Shown here in pieces: positions 1-6,358 of a stretch of 13,663 nucleotides of DNA. Each line of letters opens with the position of its first letter. Position 1 is the first letter of the stretch. A program made the translations under genes and the position numbers. A model generated the notes under the pieces. The model saw only the letters and a program-made list of their open reading frames with translations, had not been told where the DNA came from and made no database searches. Origin of the DNA: Candidatus Fermentibacterota bacterium (GTDB lineage: Bacteria; JAFGKV01); the NCBI GenBank assembly GCA_016928395.1, contig JAFGKV010000196.1, positions 1 to 13,663 on the forward strand, in the 5' to 3' direction.

Positions 1-60
1 GAGGAGATAGGAGACATCCCCGACCGCCGACTGGCGGAGGCGCGCGGTCAGTATCGCTAG
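1..60 (+). CDS. C-terminal end of an unidentified upstream gene (partial)
   Basis: Frame 1 is open from the window edge to a TAG at 58-60 and gives a charged tail, EEIGDIPDRRLAEARGQYR. Its composition (alternating acidic and basic residues, codons ending mostly in G or C) fits the C-terminus of a real protein. Frame 3 is also open for about 110 bases, so the assignment is not exclusive. Genes that often precede rplU include rng (ribonuclease G) and a radical SAM/DUF2344 gene, but nothing in these 19 residues lets me choose. The gene itself lies outside the window. Confidence 0.4.
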   Translation, partial: EEIGDIPDRRLAEARGQYR

Positions 61-405
61 GGATAGTCGACATACACCACGGATTCACTGCGAGAGCGAT
101 GGTGGTTTCATGACGAACCGTGCAGCTCACCCGAGGCTCGTACCCGTTGTGGTTTCCATCTCCATCCCTTCATTGATCCATCATCTTGACAAGGAAGTCC
201 GCAGGTCGGACATTGTACGGTTTGTTATTGAGACGAAATTGGTTGTTCTGTTTTTCTTCGCCTTGGGGCGCTTCGCCTGGGGGGTTGTGTCTCCCCGCCC
301 GTGCCGATAGGAGCCTGCGTAGAGGCGTGCCCGAACAATGCCCCACGGTTCTGATCCATTCACACACACCCGCAATGATCCTCCTTCCGGAGTGTGGAGG
401 TCTGT
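61..405 (+). promoter_or_regulatory. Gene-free leader upstream of rplU, with possible hairpins and a weak promoter
   Basis: I see no convincing gene in these 345 bases; open frames here have poor starts and unlikely proteins. Three things stand out. A pyrimidine-rich stretch lies at about 151-185 and resembles other spacers in this window. A TTGACA box lies at 186-191, but the best -10 candidate, CATTGT at 211-216, is weak and spaced 19 bases away, so the promoter is only suggestive. GC-rich short stems follow: CGCC at 259-262 can pair with GGCG at 267-270, or that GGCG can pair with CGCC at 274-277, and a G-run at 279-284 can pair with CCCC at 293-296. Leaders of ribosomal protein operons are often regulatory, so this may be an mRNA leader for rplU-rpmA; that is inference. 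Confidence 0.35.
396..400 (+). promoter_or_regulatory. Ribosome binding site deciding the rplU start
   Basis: GGAGG at 396-400 lies 5 bases before ATG 406. It supports that codon over the in-frame GTG at 394, which overlaps this site, and over the ATG at 412, which would remove the conserved N-terminal Met-Tyr. Confidence 0.7.
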
Positions 406-723
406 ATGTACATGATTGTTGAGGCCGGCGGTATGCAGTTCCGGCTCGAGCCCAATGGCATGGTCAAGGTTCCCCTGATGCCCGCCGAGCCGGGCCAGTC
501 GGTCAACTTGGAGCATGTGTTGGCATGTGAGGATGAGCACGGGGTGGTTTTGGGTCGTCCCTTCATCGAGGGCGCCGTGGCGCGGGCCACCGTGGTCAGC
601 CATGGGCGGGGTCCGAAGATCAGAGGTTTCAAGTTCAAGCGTCGCAAGAACTACCGCCGGCACTGGGGTCATCGACAGGGCTACACCGAGCTCAGAGTCG
701 ATGAGCTTGTGGTTCCCCGCTAG
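406..723 (+). CDS. rplU: Ribosomal protein L21 (bL21)
   Basis: This encodes the 50S subunit protein bL21, which binds 23S rRNA. The 105-residue product has the usual family length and opens with [14 protein letters not shown], matching the canonical MYAVFQSGGKQHRV start. The diagnostic block follows at about residues 64-90: [10 protein letters not shown], then [17 protein letters not shown], corresponding to the E. coli HGRGEKV and FRRRKHYRKQQGHRQ region that contacts RNA. The start at ATG 406 fits both the N-terminal alignment and a GGAGG site 5 bases upstream. rpmA follows after 23 bases, the near-universal L21-L27 pairing, so the two are almost certainly co-transcribed. The stop is TAG at 721-723. 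Nothing is odd about the protein itself. Confidence 0.97.
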   Translation: MYMIVEAGGMQFRLEPNGMVKVPLMPAEPGQSVNLEHVLACEDEHGVVLGRPFIEGAVARATVVSHGRGPKIRGFKFKRRKNYRRHWGHRQGYTELRVDELVVPR

Positions 724-746
724 CGTCGGCACGGCCGGAGGATACG

Positions 747-1007
747 ATGGCACACAAAAAGGGCGTTGGTTCAAGCAGGAACGGGCGTGATTCGAATTCC
801 CAGCGACTGGGAGTGAAGCGATACGCGGGGGAGTTTGTTCGCGCGGGCTCGATTCTGGTCCGCCAGCGCGGCACCCGGCTCATCCCTGGTACCAATGTGG
901 GCCGGGGAAGCGACGATACCCTGTTTTCTCTCATTGACGGCTTCGTGGCGACCGAGCGCACGGGCCGCGACCGCAAGCGGGTAAGCGTCTACCCCGAGCG
1001 CGTGTAG
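747..1007 (+). CDS. rpmA: Ribosomal protein L27 (bL27)
   Basis: This encodes the 50S protein bL27, whose N-terminal tail reaches toward the peptidyl transferase centre. The 86-residue protein starts [16 protein letters not shown], the family hallmark, and continues with [31 protein letters not shown] and SLIDGFV, all at canonical positions. It begins directly with MAHKKG, so there is no cleavable N-terminal extension of the kind seen in Firmicutes. GGAGG at 737-741 lies 5 bases before the ATG. In most bacteria the next gene would be obgE; here it is kdsB, 16 bases downstream, so translation-apparatus genes lead straight into the Kdo pathway. Confidence 0.98.
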   Translation: MAHKKGVGSSRNGRDSNSQRLGVKRYAGEFVRAGSILVRQRGTRLIPGTNVGRGSDDTLFSLIDGFVATERTGRDRKRVSVYPERV

Positions 1008-1023
1008 TCTGCCGGGCCGAAGT

Positions 1024-1758
1024 ATGGCCCTGGGGGTGATTCCCGCACGGTTCGGGTCTAGTCGTTTTCCCGGAAAGGTGCTCTTTCCGCTCGCCGGCAA
1101 GCCCATGGTTCAATGGGTATGGGAACGGGCGCGCCGTGCACCAGCCATCCGCGATCTACTCATCGCCACTGACGACGAGAGGGTTCGCGATACGGCGCGC
1201 GGCTTCGGCGCTGAGGTGGTGATGACCCGGGCGGATCACCCGTCCGGCACGAGCCGAGTGGTCGAAGCCGCCAGCGCTTTTTCCCACGACATCGTGCTCA
1301 ATATCCAAGCGGACGAGCCGCTGGTGAATCCCGCGCTCCTTGACCTGCTGGTGAACGCGCTCCACGAATCCCCGTGGGCCCACGTGGCCACACCCGCGGT
1401 GGCCTTGCGCGACGACGCGCGGCTTGCCAATCCCAATGTCGTCAAGCTTGTCATGGCGAAAGATCGGAGAGTCTTGTTCTTTTCCCGCGGCTCCATACCA
1501 TGCGGTTTTCATCCCTGCGCACGGGATTCAGTCACGTGGGAGCACCAAGGCATCTATGCGTTCCGCAGGTCAGTGCTGGATGCCTGGGACTCGCTGGCTG
1601 ATTCGCCTCTGGCCGAGGCCGAGGAACTGGAGCAGCTTCGGCTCATGGACGCCGGGTATCTCTTCGTGGCGGTGATTGCGCCCCAACCCTCGCCGGGTGT
1701 GAACACTCCCGACGACATTCCTCTTGTGGAACGGCTCTTGGAGGAGGCTTCACTGTGA
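1024..1758 (+). CDS. kdsB: 3-deoxy-manno-octulosonate cytidylyltransferase (CMP-Kdo synthetase)
   Basis: KdsB transfers CMP from CTP to Kdo, giving CMP-Kdo for attachment to lipid A; it is cytosolic and magnesium-dependent. The 244-residue protein has the usual length and the nucleotidyltransferase fold motifs in order: IPARFGSSRFPGK (6-18), ATDDERV (48-54), SGTSR (74-78), NIQADEPL (93-100, with D97 a probable metal ligand), HQGIYAFR (174-181) and GVNTPDD (225-231). Two positions differ from the usual family: SGTDR has become SGTSR (S77), and GVDTPED has become GVNTPDD (N227), the latter at what I recall as a metal-binding Asp. No good ribosome binding site precedes ATG 1024, but it is the only start that keeps the N-terminal P-loop-like motif. 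Its TGA overlaps the pyrG GTG, implying coupled translation. The family call is secure; exact sugar specificity is not. Confidence 0.93.
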   Translation: MALGVIPARFGSSRFPGKVLFPLAGKPMVQWVWERARRAPAIRDLLIATDDERVRDTARGFGAEVVMTRADHPSGTSRVVEAASAFSHDIVLNIQADEPLVNPALLDLLVNALHESPWAHVATPAVALRDDARLANPNVVKLVMAKDRRVLFFSRGSIPCGFHPCARDSVTWEHQGIYAFRRSVLDAWDSLADSPLAEAEELEQLRLMDAGYLFVAVIAPQPSPGVNTPDDIPLVERLLEEASL

Positions 1759-3500
1759 GCATCGACGGTGAATTTCGGATCGTCTCGGTCCTTGGCGGCG
1801 TACTCAGCGGCATAGGCAAGGGCCTGGCTACGGCATCCATCGCCCGCATCCTGCAGGAGTACGGATATCGGACCACCGCTATGAAGATCGATCCGTACAT
1901 CAACTACGATGCCGGCACGCTGCGTCCCACGGAACACGGAGAGGTATGGGTCACCTTCGACGGTGGCGAGATCGACCAGGATCTCGGCACGTATGAGCGT
2001 TTTCTTGGCAGGGAGTTGTCCAAGCGCAACAACATCACTACGGGGCAGGTGTACAAGAGCGTCATCGAACGGGAGCGCCGAGGGGAGTATCTGGGCAAGA
2101 CGGTACAACTCATTCCCCACATCCAGGAAGAGATCGTCAACCGCATTCTTGAGATTGCCCACGGCTACGAATGCGTCCTGGTCGAGGTCGGCGGCACCAT
2201 CGGCGACCACGAGAATGTTCCTTTTCTCTTGGCCCTCAAGCATCTGGAGCGGCGGTTCGGACCGGGGCGCGTCGTTCATGTGCTGCTGACCTATCTCCCC
2301 ATTCCCGGGCACTTGGGCGAGATGAAGACAAAGCCGGCCCAGCAGGCCATACGGATGCTCTCGGAGACCGGCATCTTCCCGACGCTCATTCTGTGCCGCG
2401 CCGAGCATGAGGTTGATCAAGTCCGCAAGAACAAGATCGAGACCTATGCCAACATCGATGCCGACAGCGTGATCAGCGCGCCCGATGTGCGGCATCTCTA
2501 CTCGCTGCCGCTGCTGTTCGAGCGCGAGGGGCTAGGAAGAAAACTCCTGGCCAAACTCGGCCTCCCGCCTCGCCGCGAGCCGGATTGGCGACCCTGGCGC
2601 GATGCGGTGTACCGGCTTGAACATCCGCAGAGGTCCTGCCGAATCGCCATCGTGGGGAAGTACGTTGACTCTGGGAGTTTCAGCCTGAGTGACAGCTATG
2701 TCTCCATCAATCGGGCTCTCGAACATGCGGCCGTGGCCCGTGGCACCCAGGTAGAGGTGCAGTGGGTTGACTCCAAAACGCTGGAGCACCAACCACCCGA
2801 GCAGATCCTGGCCCCCTACCACGGCATAATCATACCCGGCGGTTTCGGCGCCACAGGCATGGAAGGCAAGATCGCGGCGATTTGCCATGCCCGAGAGCAG
2901 GGGTTGCCGTTCTTGGGCCTGTGCTACGGGCTCCATTTGGCCGTTGTCGAGTATGCCAGGAATGTCATGGGACTGGTGGGCGCCGCTACTACCGAGGTGG
3001 AGCCCATGTCTCCCCATCCCGTCATCGACCTGCTCCCCAGCCAGAAGGAGCGGATGAAGACCGACGGATACGGCGGCACGATGCGTCTGGGGGCATACTC
3101 CGCCCAACTGGACGACACCACGGAAGTCTACCGTCTCTACCGCTCCACAGGCCGCCTCGATCGAGACCGCGAACGGCTCCTGGAGCTTCGGGATGACCCC
3201 GCCGCAGCCTTTCGGGTCGGCGGCGTCGATTTGGGCCGTCCCTGCATTATCGAGCGGCATCGCCATCGCTATGAAGTGAATGACCTCTATGTGGATCAGC
3301 TTCGCCAGGCAGGGCTGTTGCTGTCCGGGTGGCATGTCAGGGTCGACGGTCGGATCCTGGTGGAATTCATCGAACTCCAGGAGCATGAGTTCTTCGTTGC
3401 TACCCAGGCGCATCCTGAGTTTCGCTCCCGGCTGGAGGATCCGTCTCCGCTGTTTCTCGGGCTGGTCGAGGCGGCCGAGCGGCGCGCAGGGCAGGGGTGA
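1755..3500 (+). CDS. pyrG: CTP synthase (divergent, with an insertion in the glutaminase domain)
   Basis: PyrG makes CTP from UTP, ATP and glutamine. The GTG start at 1755 overlaps the kdsB stop and places MSIDGEFRIVSVLGG just before the synthetase P-loop. The synthetase half (about 1-270) shows SGIGKG (18-23), MKIDPYIN (43-50), HGEVWVT (61-67), DQDLGTYERF (74-83, D76) and VEVGGTIGD (143-151, E144). The class I glutaminase half shows PGGFG (361-365), GLCYG (388-392, nucleophile C390), RHRHRYEVN (501-509) and AHPEF with H553/E555, so the triad is intact. At 581 residues it is longer than the usual 535-550: C390 to H553 spans 163 residues against 136 in E. coli, owing to an insertion around 463-496. 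The usual Gln four residues after the nucleophile is H394, and the normally well-kept PYxxxxGE loop reads LPIPGHLGE. It lies between two Kdo genes, and CTP is KdsB's substrate. Confidence 0.95.
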   Translation: MSIDGEFRIVSVLGGVLSGIGKGLATASIARILQEYGYRTTAMKIDPYINYDAGTLRPTEHGEVWVTFDGGEIDQDLGTYERFLGRELSKRNNITTGQVYKSVIERERRGEYLGKTVQLIPHIQEEIVNRILEIAHGYECVLVEVGGTIGDHENVPFLLALKHLERRFGPGRVVHVLLTYLPIPGHLGEMKTKPAQQAIRMLSETGIFPTLILCRAEHEVDQVRKNKIETYANIDADSVISAPDVRHLYSLPLLFEREGLGRKLLAKLGLPPRREPDWRPWRDAVYRLEHPQRSCRIAIVGKYVDSGSFSLSDSYVSINRALEHAAVARGTQVEVQWVDSKTLEHQPPEQILAPYHGIIIPGGFGATGMEGKIAAICHAREQGLPFLGLCYGLHLAVVEYARNVMGLVGAATTEVEPMSPHPVIDLLPSQKERMKTDGYGGTMRLGAYSAQLDDTTEVYRLYRSTGRLDRDRERLLELRDDPAAAFRVGGVDLGRPCIIERHRHRYEVNDLYVDQLRQAGLLLSGWHVRVDGRILVEFIELQEHEFFVATQAHPEFRSRLEDPSPLFLGLVEAAERRAGQG

Positions 3501-4339
3501 TGAGCGTCGGGAGCGTACGGATAGGCCCGGTGACCGTGGGCGGGACCGGTTTCGCGTTGGTAGGCGGCCCATGCGTCATCGAGGGGGAGGACATGCTCCT
3601 GGAAACCGCCCAGTTCCTCGCGGATCTCTGCCGAGGCCTCGGGGTCGGTTTCGTCCTGAAGTCGAGCTACGTGAAGGCCAACAGGACTGCGGGCGATTCG
3701 TACCGCGGTCCTGGGATTCAAGAGGGTCTCGATGTTCTCCGCAGGGTGAAGGACCGAGTGAATTGCCCCGTACTGGTGGATGTGCATGAGCGCGACGAGG
3801 TGGAGATTGCCGCCCGAGTGGCGGACGCCGTGCAGATCCCGGCGTTTCTGTGCCGCCAAACGGCTCTGCTCGAGGCCGCCGGCAGATGCGGCAGGCCAGT
3901 GAACATCAAGAAGGGGCAGTTCATGGCCCCTGATGACATGGCGTTCGCAGCACAGAAGGTGGAGCGGGCCGGAGGAGCTGGCGTCATTCTCACCGAACGG
4001 GGGACCTTCTTCGGGTATCATGATCTCGTCGTGGACATGCGTGGCATGCTGCGCATGCGGGCCATGGGGTATCCCGTGCTCTTCGATGCGACCCACAGCA
4101 CCCAGTCGCCCGGGGGCCTTGGGGGGCATTCCGGAGGCGACCGCGAATTGGCCGCTCCTCTGGCGAGGGCTGCCGCGGCCCTCGGCATCGACGGGATCTT
4201 CATGGAGGTGCACCCTGCGCCACAGCACGCCCGAAGCGACTCCGCGGCGCAGCTGGATTTTTCCGGTGCACGAAGCCTCGTGGGTCAGGTATTGGCAGTG
4301 CGCCGCTCGCTCCGGGAGGAGTTCACGGTTGACGGTTGA
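3500..4339 (+). CDS. kdsA: 3-deoxy-8-phosphooctulonate synthase (Kdo-8-phosphate synthase)
   Basis: KdsA condenses phosphoenolpyruvate with arabinose 5-phosphate to give Kdo 8-phosphate. The 279-residue TIM-barrel protein has GGPCVIE (22-28), KSSYVKANR, SYRGPGIQEGL, IPAFLCRQT, VNIKKGQFMAP, LTERGTFFGY, DATHSTQ, PGGLGGHSGG and FMEVHPAP in order. C25 in GGPC is the residue that marks metal-dependent (class II, Aquifex-type) enzymes; class I enzymes such as that of E. coli have Asn there. ATG 3500 overlaps the pyrG stop as TGATG; an in-frame GTG at 3497 would add one residue. The last residues (FTVDG) and the stop codon are formed by a heptanucleotide repeat (4322-4356), so the C-terminus has probably been reshaped. 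kdsD, the isomerase often beside kdsA, is absent here. Confidence 0.95.
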   Translation: MSVGSVRIGPVTVGGTGFALVGGPCVIEGEDMLLETAQFLADLCRGLGVGFVLKSSYVKANRTAGDSYRGPGIQEGLDVLRRVKDRVNCPVLVDVHERDEVEIAARVADAVQIPAFLCRQTALLEAAGRCGRPVNIKKGQFMAPDDMAFAAQKVERAGGAGVILTERGTFFGYHDLVVDMRGMLRMRAMGYPVLFDATHSTQSPGGLGGHSGGDRELAAPLARAAAALGIDGIFMEVHPAPQHARSDSAAQLDFSGARSLVGQVLAVRRSLREEFTVDG

Positions 4340-4356
4340 CCATTCACGCTTCACCG
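4322..4356 (+). repeat. Five-unit heptanucleotide tandem repeat across the kdsA stop codon
   Basis: Five consecutive 7-base units read TTCACGG, TTGACGG, TTGACCA, TTCACGC and TTCACCG, with a consensus near TTSACSR. The first two and a half units encode the last residues of KdsA, and the third supplies its TGA at 4337-4339. The remainder starts the kdsA-kdsC spacer. The period equals that of the much larger array at 11555-11673, but the unit sequence is different. Confidence 0.7.
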
Positions 4357-4456
4357 ATCATTCCGTCCTCCACACTCCCTGCATCACTCTACCCATCCCT
4401 CGTCTTCTCTCTCCATTCGTCCATCATTTTCGATCCCCCTTACTCCCTCAGGTGCT
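4340..4456 (+). other. Pyrimidine-rich kdsA-kdsC spacer
   Basis: This 117-base spacer holds no gene. After the end of the heptamer repeat it is strongly pyrimidine-rich on the + strand, with many CCATC, CATTC and CTCC words. The reverse complement of 4409-4428 reads AATGATGGACGAATGGAGAG, very close to 6411-6430 in the lptC-lptB spacer. A short CAGGTG just before ATG 4457 may serve as the kdsC ribosome binding site. I see no clear promoter or terminator hairpin. Confidence 0.5.
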
Positions 4457-5014
4457 ATGACTCCCGGCGTTCTGGCGCTCGACGTCGACGGAGTCCTCAC
4501 CGACGGCGGCATCTACGTGAGCGAGGGAGGAGAAGAGATGCTTCGCTTCAGTGTGCTGGACGGGTTCGGCATTAGAAGGTGGATCGACGCAGGAGGGTTG
4601 TGCGTATGGATCAGTGCGCGGAGCTCGACCGCCATGGGGGCCAGGGCAGAGCGTTTGGGTGTTCCTCACGTTCTTCTGGGCGTCGTCGACAAGAGCGCCG
4701 CCTTGGAGGATTTCCTCGCCGGTCATGGACACTCATGGCAGGATGTAGTGTATATCGGAGATGACCTCGTCGACCTGGAGCCGGTGCGCAAGGCCGGCTT
4801 TGGTGTTGCCGTGGCCTCTGCAGTTGCCCCCTTGAAGTCGGCCGCGGCGTATGTCACGACCGCTGCGGGAGGGCATGGGGCCGTGCGAGAGGTCGTCGAC
4901 AGGATTTTGGATTCGGCCATGGAATGTGACCATGAAGCTGCCCAAGAGGCCCAGAAGAGCGATGGCGGACAGGGCCGTCCGGTTGCTGGCCGCGGCGGCC
5001 CGCCTAGTGCCTGA
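4457..5014 (+). CDS. kdsC: Kdo-8-phosphate phosphatase, HAD superfamily
   Basis: KdsC removes the phosphate from Kdo 8-phosphate, releasing Kdo for KdsB. HAD motifs are in order: DVDGVLTDG (9-17, nucleophile D9 and D11), ISAR (52-55, usually ITGR), VVDKSAAL (77-83, K79) and GDDLVD (101-106). FSVLDGFGIR and GGHGAVREVVDRIL match the KdsC-specific cap-less family (C0 type). Family members usually end soon after the last motif, near residue 155. Here a low-complexity, charged and Gly/Arg-rich tail of about 30 residues follows (156-185), reading out of frame through the start of the next gene, as if the original stop had been lost. The overlap with the downstream acyltransferase is 83 bases from its ATG at 4932. 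The enzymatic core is complete, so activity is expected. Confidence 0.93.
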   Translation: MTPGVLALDVDGVLTDGGIYVSEGGEEMLRFSVLDGFGIRRWIDAGGLCVWISARSSTAMGARAERLGVPHVLLGVVDKSAALEDFLAGHGHSWQDVVYIGDDLVDLEPVRKAGFGVAVASAVAPLKSAAAYVTTAAGGHGAVREVVDRILDSAMECDHEAAQEAQKSDGGQGRPVAGRGGPPSA

Positions 5015-5834
5015 GTCGTGGGTTTATCCCGTGGGTCGGCGACTGGGCCGGATTGCAGCGTACGCAGGTCGGGCCTACAGCGCCCGGGCGCATGCGAACA
5101 TCGCCGCGGTGTTTCCGACATGGACCCCTGCACGGCGGAGGGGCGTCGTCCTCCGCATGTTCGAGCATCTGGGAATCGGCGTGCTGGAGGCTGTTCGTTT
5201 GCCCACTACGCCGTTGGCTGTTCGATCTGAACGGGTGTCGGTGCAGGGACGGGAGATCTTCGATGCAGCCTTTCGGCGGGGGCGGGGCGTCGTTGCGGCC
5301 ACGGGGCACATCGGGAACTGGGAGGTATTGGCGGCCTGTTTTGCCGACTTGGGCTATCCCGTGCATGTGGTGGCGCGACGCCACCCCAACCCCAGGCTCC
5401 ACGACTTCATTGTGGGCTTGCGCAATGGCTACGGCGTCAATGTGTTGGATCGGGATCGCGATACCCGTGGAATGCTCAAGGCTTTGCGCGGAGGCGAAAT
5501 CGTTGCGCTGCTGGTCGACCAGGATACCCGTGTTCAGGGTACGATGTTGCCGTTTCTTGGGGTCCCGGCCGTGACGCCTCTGGGTCATGTCCGCCTGGCG
5601 TTGCGTACGGGAGCGGCACTGGTTGCACTCACCATCACCCGTGAGGACTCCGGGAGGCACGCGGTGACGGTCTGGGAGGAAATCATCCCGGACACCTCGC
5701 TCCCGGAGGAGGATCGCACAGAGGTCATGGCGCGCAGGTGTAATGAGATCCTGGGAAAAGCCATCAGCCTCGCACCTGAGCAGTGGGTCTGGATGCACCG
5801 ACGTTGGCGACAACCTTCGAGAGTGACCACATGA
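4932..5834 (+). CDS. lpxL: Lipid A biosynthesis lauroyl/myristoyl-type acyltransferase (LpxL/HtrB family)
   Basis: Enzymes of this lysophospholipid-acyltransferase family add a secondary acyl chain to Kdo-lipid A at the inner face of the inner membrane. From ATG 4932 the protein is 300 residues. The catalytic HX4E motif is GHIGNWE (H126, E131). Later come VVARRHPNP, LVDQDTRVQG with PFLGVPA (the family's substrate loop), and the C-terminal PEQWVWMHRRW (282-292), equivalent to PEQYFWVHRRF in E. coli LpxL. ATG 4962 is an alternative start with a similarly poor ribosome binding site, and the frame is open further upstream to 4851. An N-terminal amphipathic or membrane-associated segment (about 14-50) is plausible. 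It overlaps kdsC upstream and lptC downstream (ATGA). Which acyl chain and position it serves (LpxL, LpxM or LpxP-like) cannot be told from sequence. Confidence 0.88.
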   Translation: MKLPKRPRRAMADRAVRLLAAAARLVPESWVYPVGRRLGRIAAYAGRAYSARAHANIAAVFPTWTPARRRGVVLRMFEHLGIGVLEAVRLPTTPLAVRSERVSVQGREIFDAAFRRGRGVVAATGHIGNWEVLAACFADLGYPVHVVARRHPNPRLHDFIVGLRNGYGVNVLDRDRDTRGMLKALRGGEIVALLVDQDTRVQGTMLPFLGVPAVTPLGHVRLALRTGAALVALTITREDSGRHAVTVWEEIIPDTSLPEEDRTEVMARRCNEILGKAISLAPEQWVWMHRRWRQPSRVTT

Positions 5835-6358
5835 GAATCCATGGAGTTCTGGCGGGAATTGCGGCGCTCTTGGCCTGCGGCCCCAATGTGGCCAATCCAC
5901 CACGGAGCCTTGATGTGCCTGCACAGGAGATCGGTGATTTCTCCTTTACCGAAACACGACTTGGCATCCCCCGGTGGACTCTTCATGGCAAGGGGCTGAG
6001 CGATTTCCGGTCGAAGGAGCACGTCGTGGTCGAAGGAGTAAAGGTTGACTTCTTCCGTCTCGAGGCCGATTCATTGCTCATCACCAGCACCCTCCGGGCA
6101 GATAGTGGCGAGTTTCACCGGACGAGCCGTGACATGCGGGTCTGGGGTGATGTCGTCATCACCAATGCAGAGGGCACCGAGCTGCTCACCGGATGGTTGC
6201 GCTGGATCGAGCAGACGGAATTGGTGTCCACCCTTGATACGGTGTTGGTGCGCCGCGATACTCACATCATGCGCGGCACCGGCCTAGAGAGCGACCCTGA
6301 GCTGCGCAATGTCCGCATACTCCGCGATGTCGTTGGTTCCTTGGGGTCCAAAAAGTAG
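5831..6358 (+). CDS. lptC: LPS export protein LptC, predicted lipoprotein
   Basis: LptC links the LptB2FG transporter in the inner membrane to the periplasmic LptA bridge. The 175-residue protein overlaps the acyltransferase stop as ATGA. It begins MRIHGVLAGIAALLACG, a short signal sequence ending in a lipobox-like LLAC with C16, so it is probably lipid-anchored; E. coli LptC instead keeps a transmembrane helix. The remainder is a beta-rich OstA-like domain: FSFTETRLGIPRWTLHG, VKVDFFR, LTSTLRADSGEFH-like strands, then VWGDVVITNAEGTELLTGWLRW and RGTGLESDPEL. The last of these echoes the family's conserved G-x-G-x(3)-DPxL ending. Sequence identity in this family is low, so the call rests on these patterns and on the position between an LpxL-type gene and lptB. 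LptA, the usual next gene, is missing. Confidence 0.85.
   Translation: MRIHGVLAGIAALLACGPNVANPPRSLDVPAQEIGDFSFTETRLGIPRWTLHGKGLSDFRSKEHVVVEGVKVDFFRLEADSLLITSTLRADSGEFHRTSRDMRVWGDVVITNAEGTELLTGWLRWIEQTELVSTLDTVLVRRDTHIMRGTGLESDPELRNVRILRDVVGSLGSKK

Noticed and set aside
186-216. Sigma-70 promoter TTGACA with CATTGT
   Set aside because: The -35 box is perfect but the -10 box is poor and the spacing is 19 bases, so it is mentioned only within the leader.
110-310. Open frame of 66 codons before rplU
   Set aside because: It has no ribosome binding site, its sequence passes through the pyrimidine-rich repeat and the G-rich hairpins, and it resembles no protein I know.
3296-4354. Long antisense open frame opposite pyrG and kdsA (352 codons)
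   Set aside because: It is a mirror of two unmistakable genes on the + strand; long antisense frames are expected in GC-rich codons. The same applies to antisense frames at 1554-2495, 2532-3572, 5004-5924 and 9385-10218.
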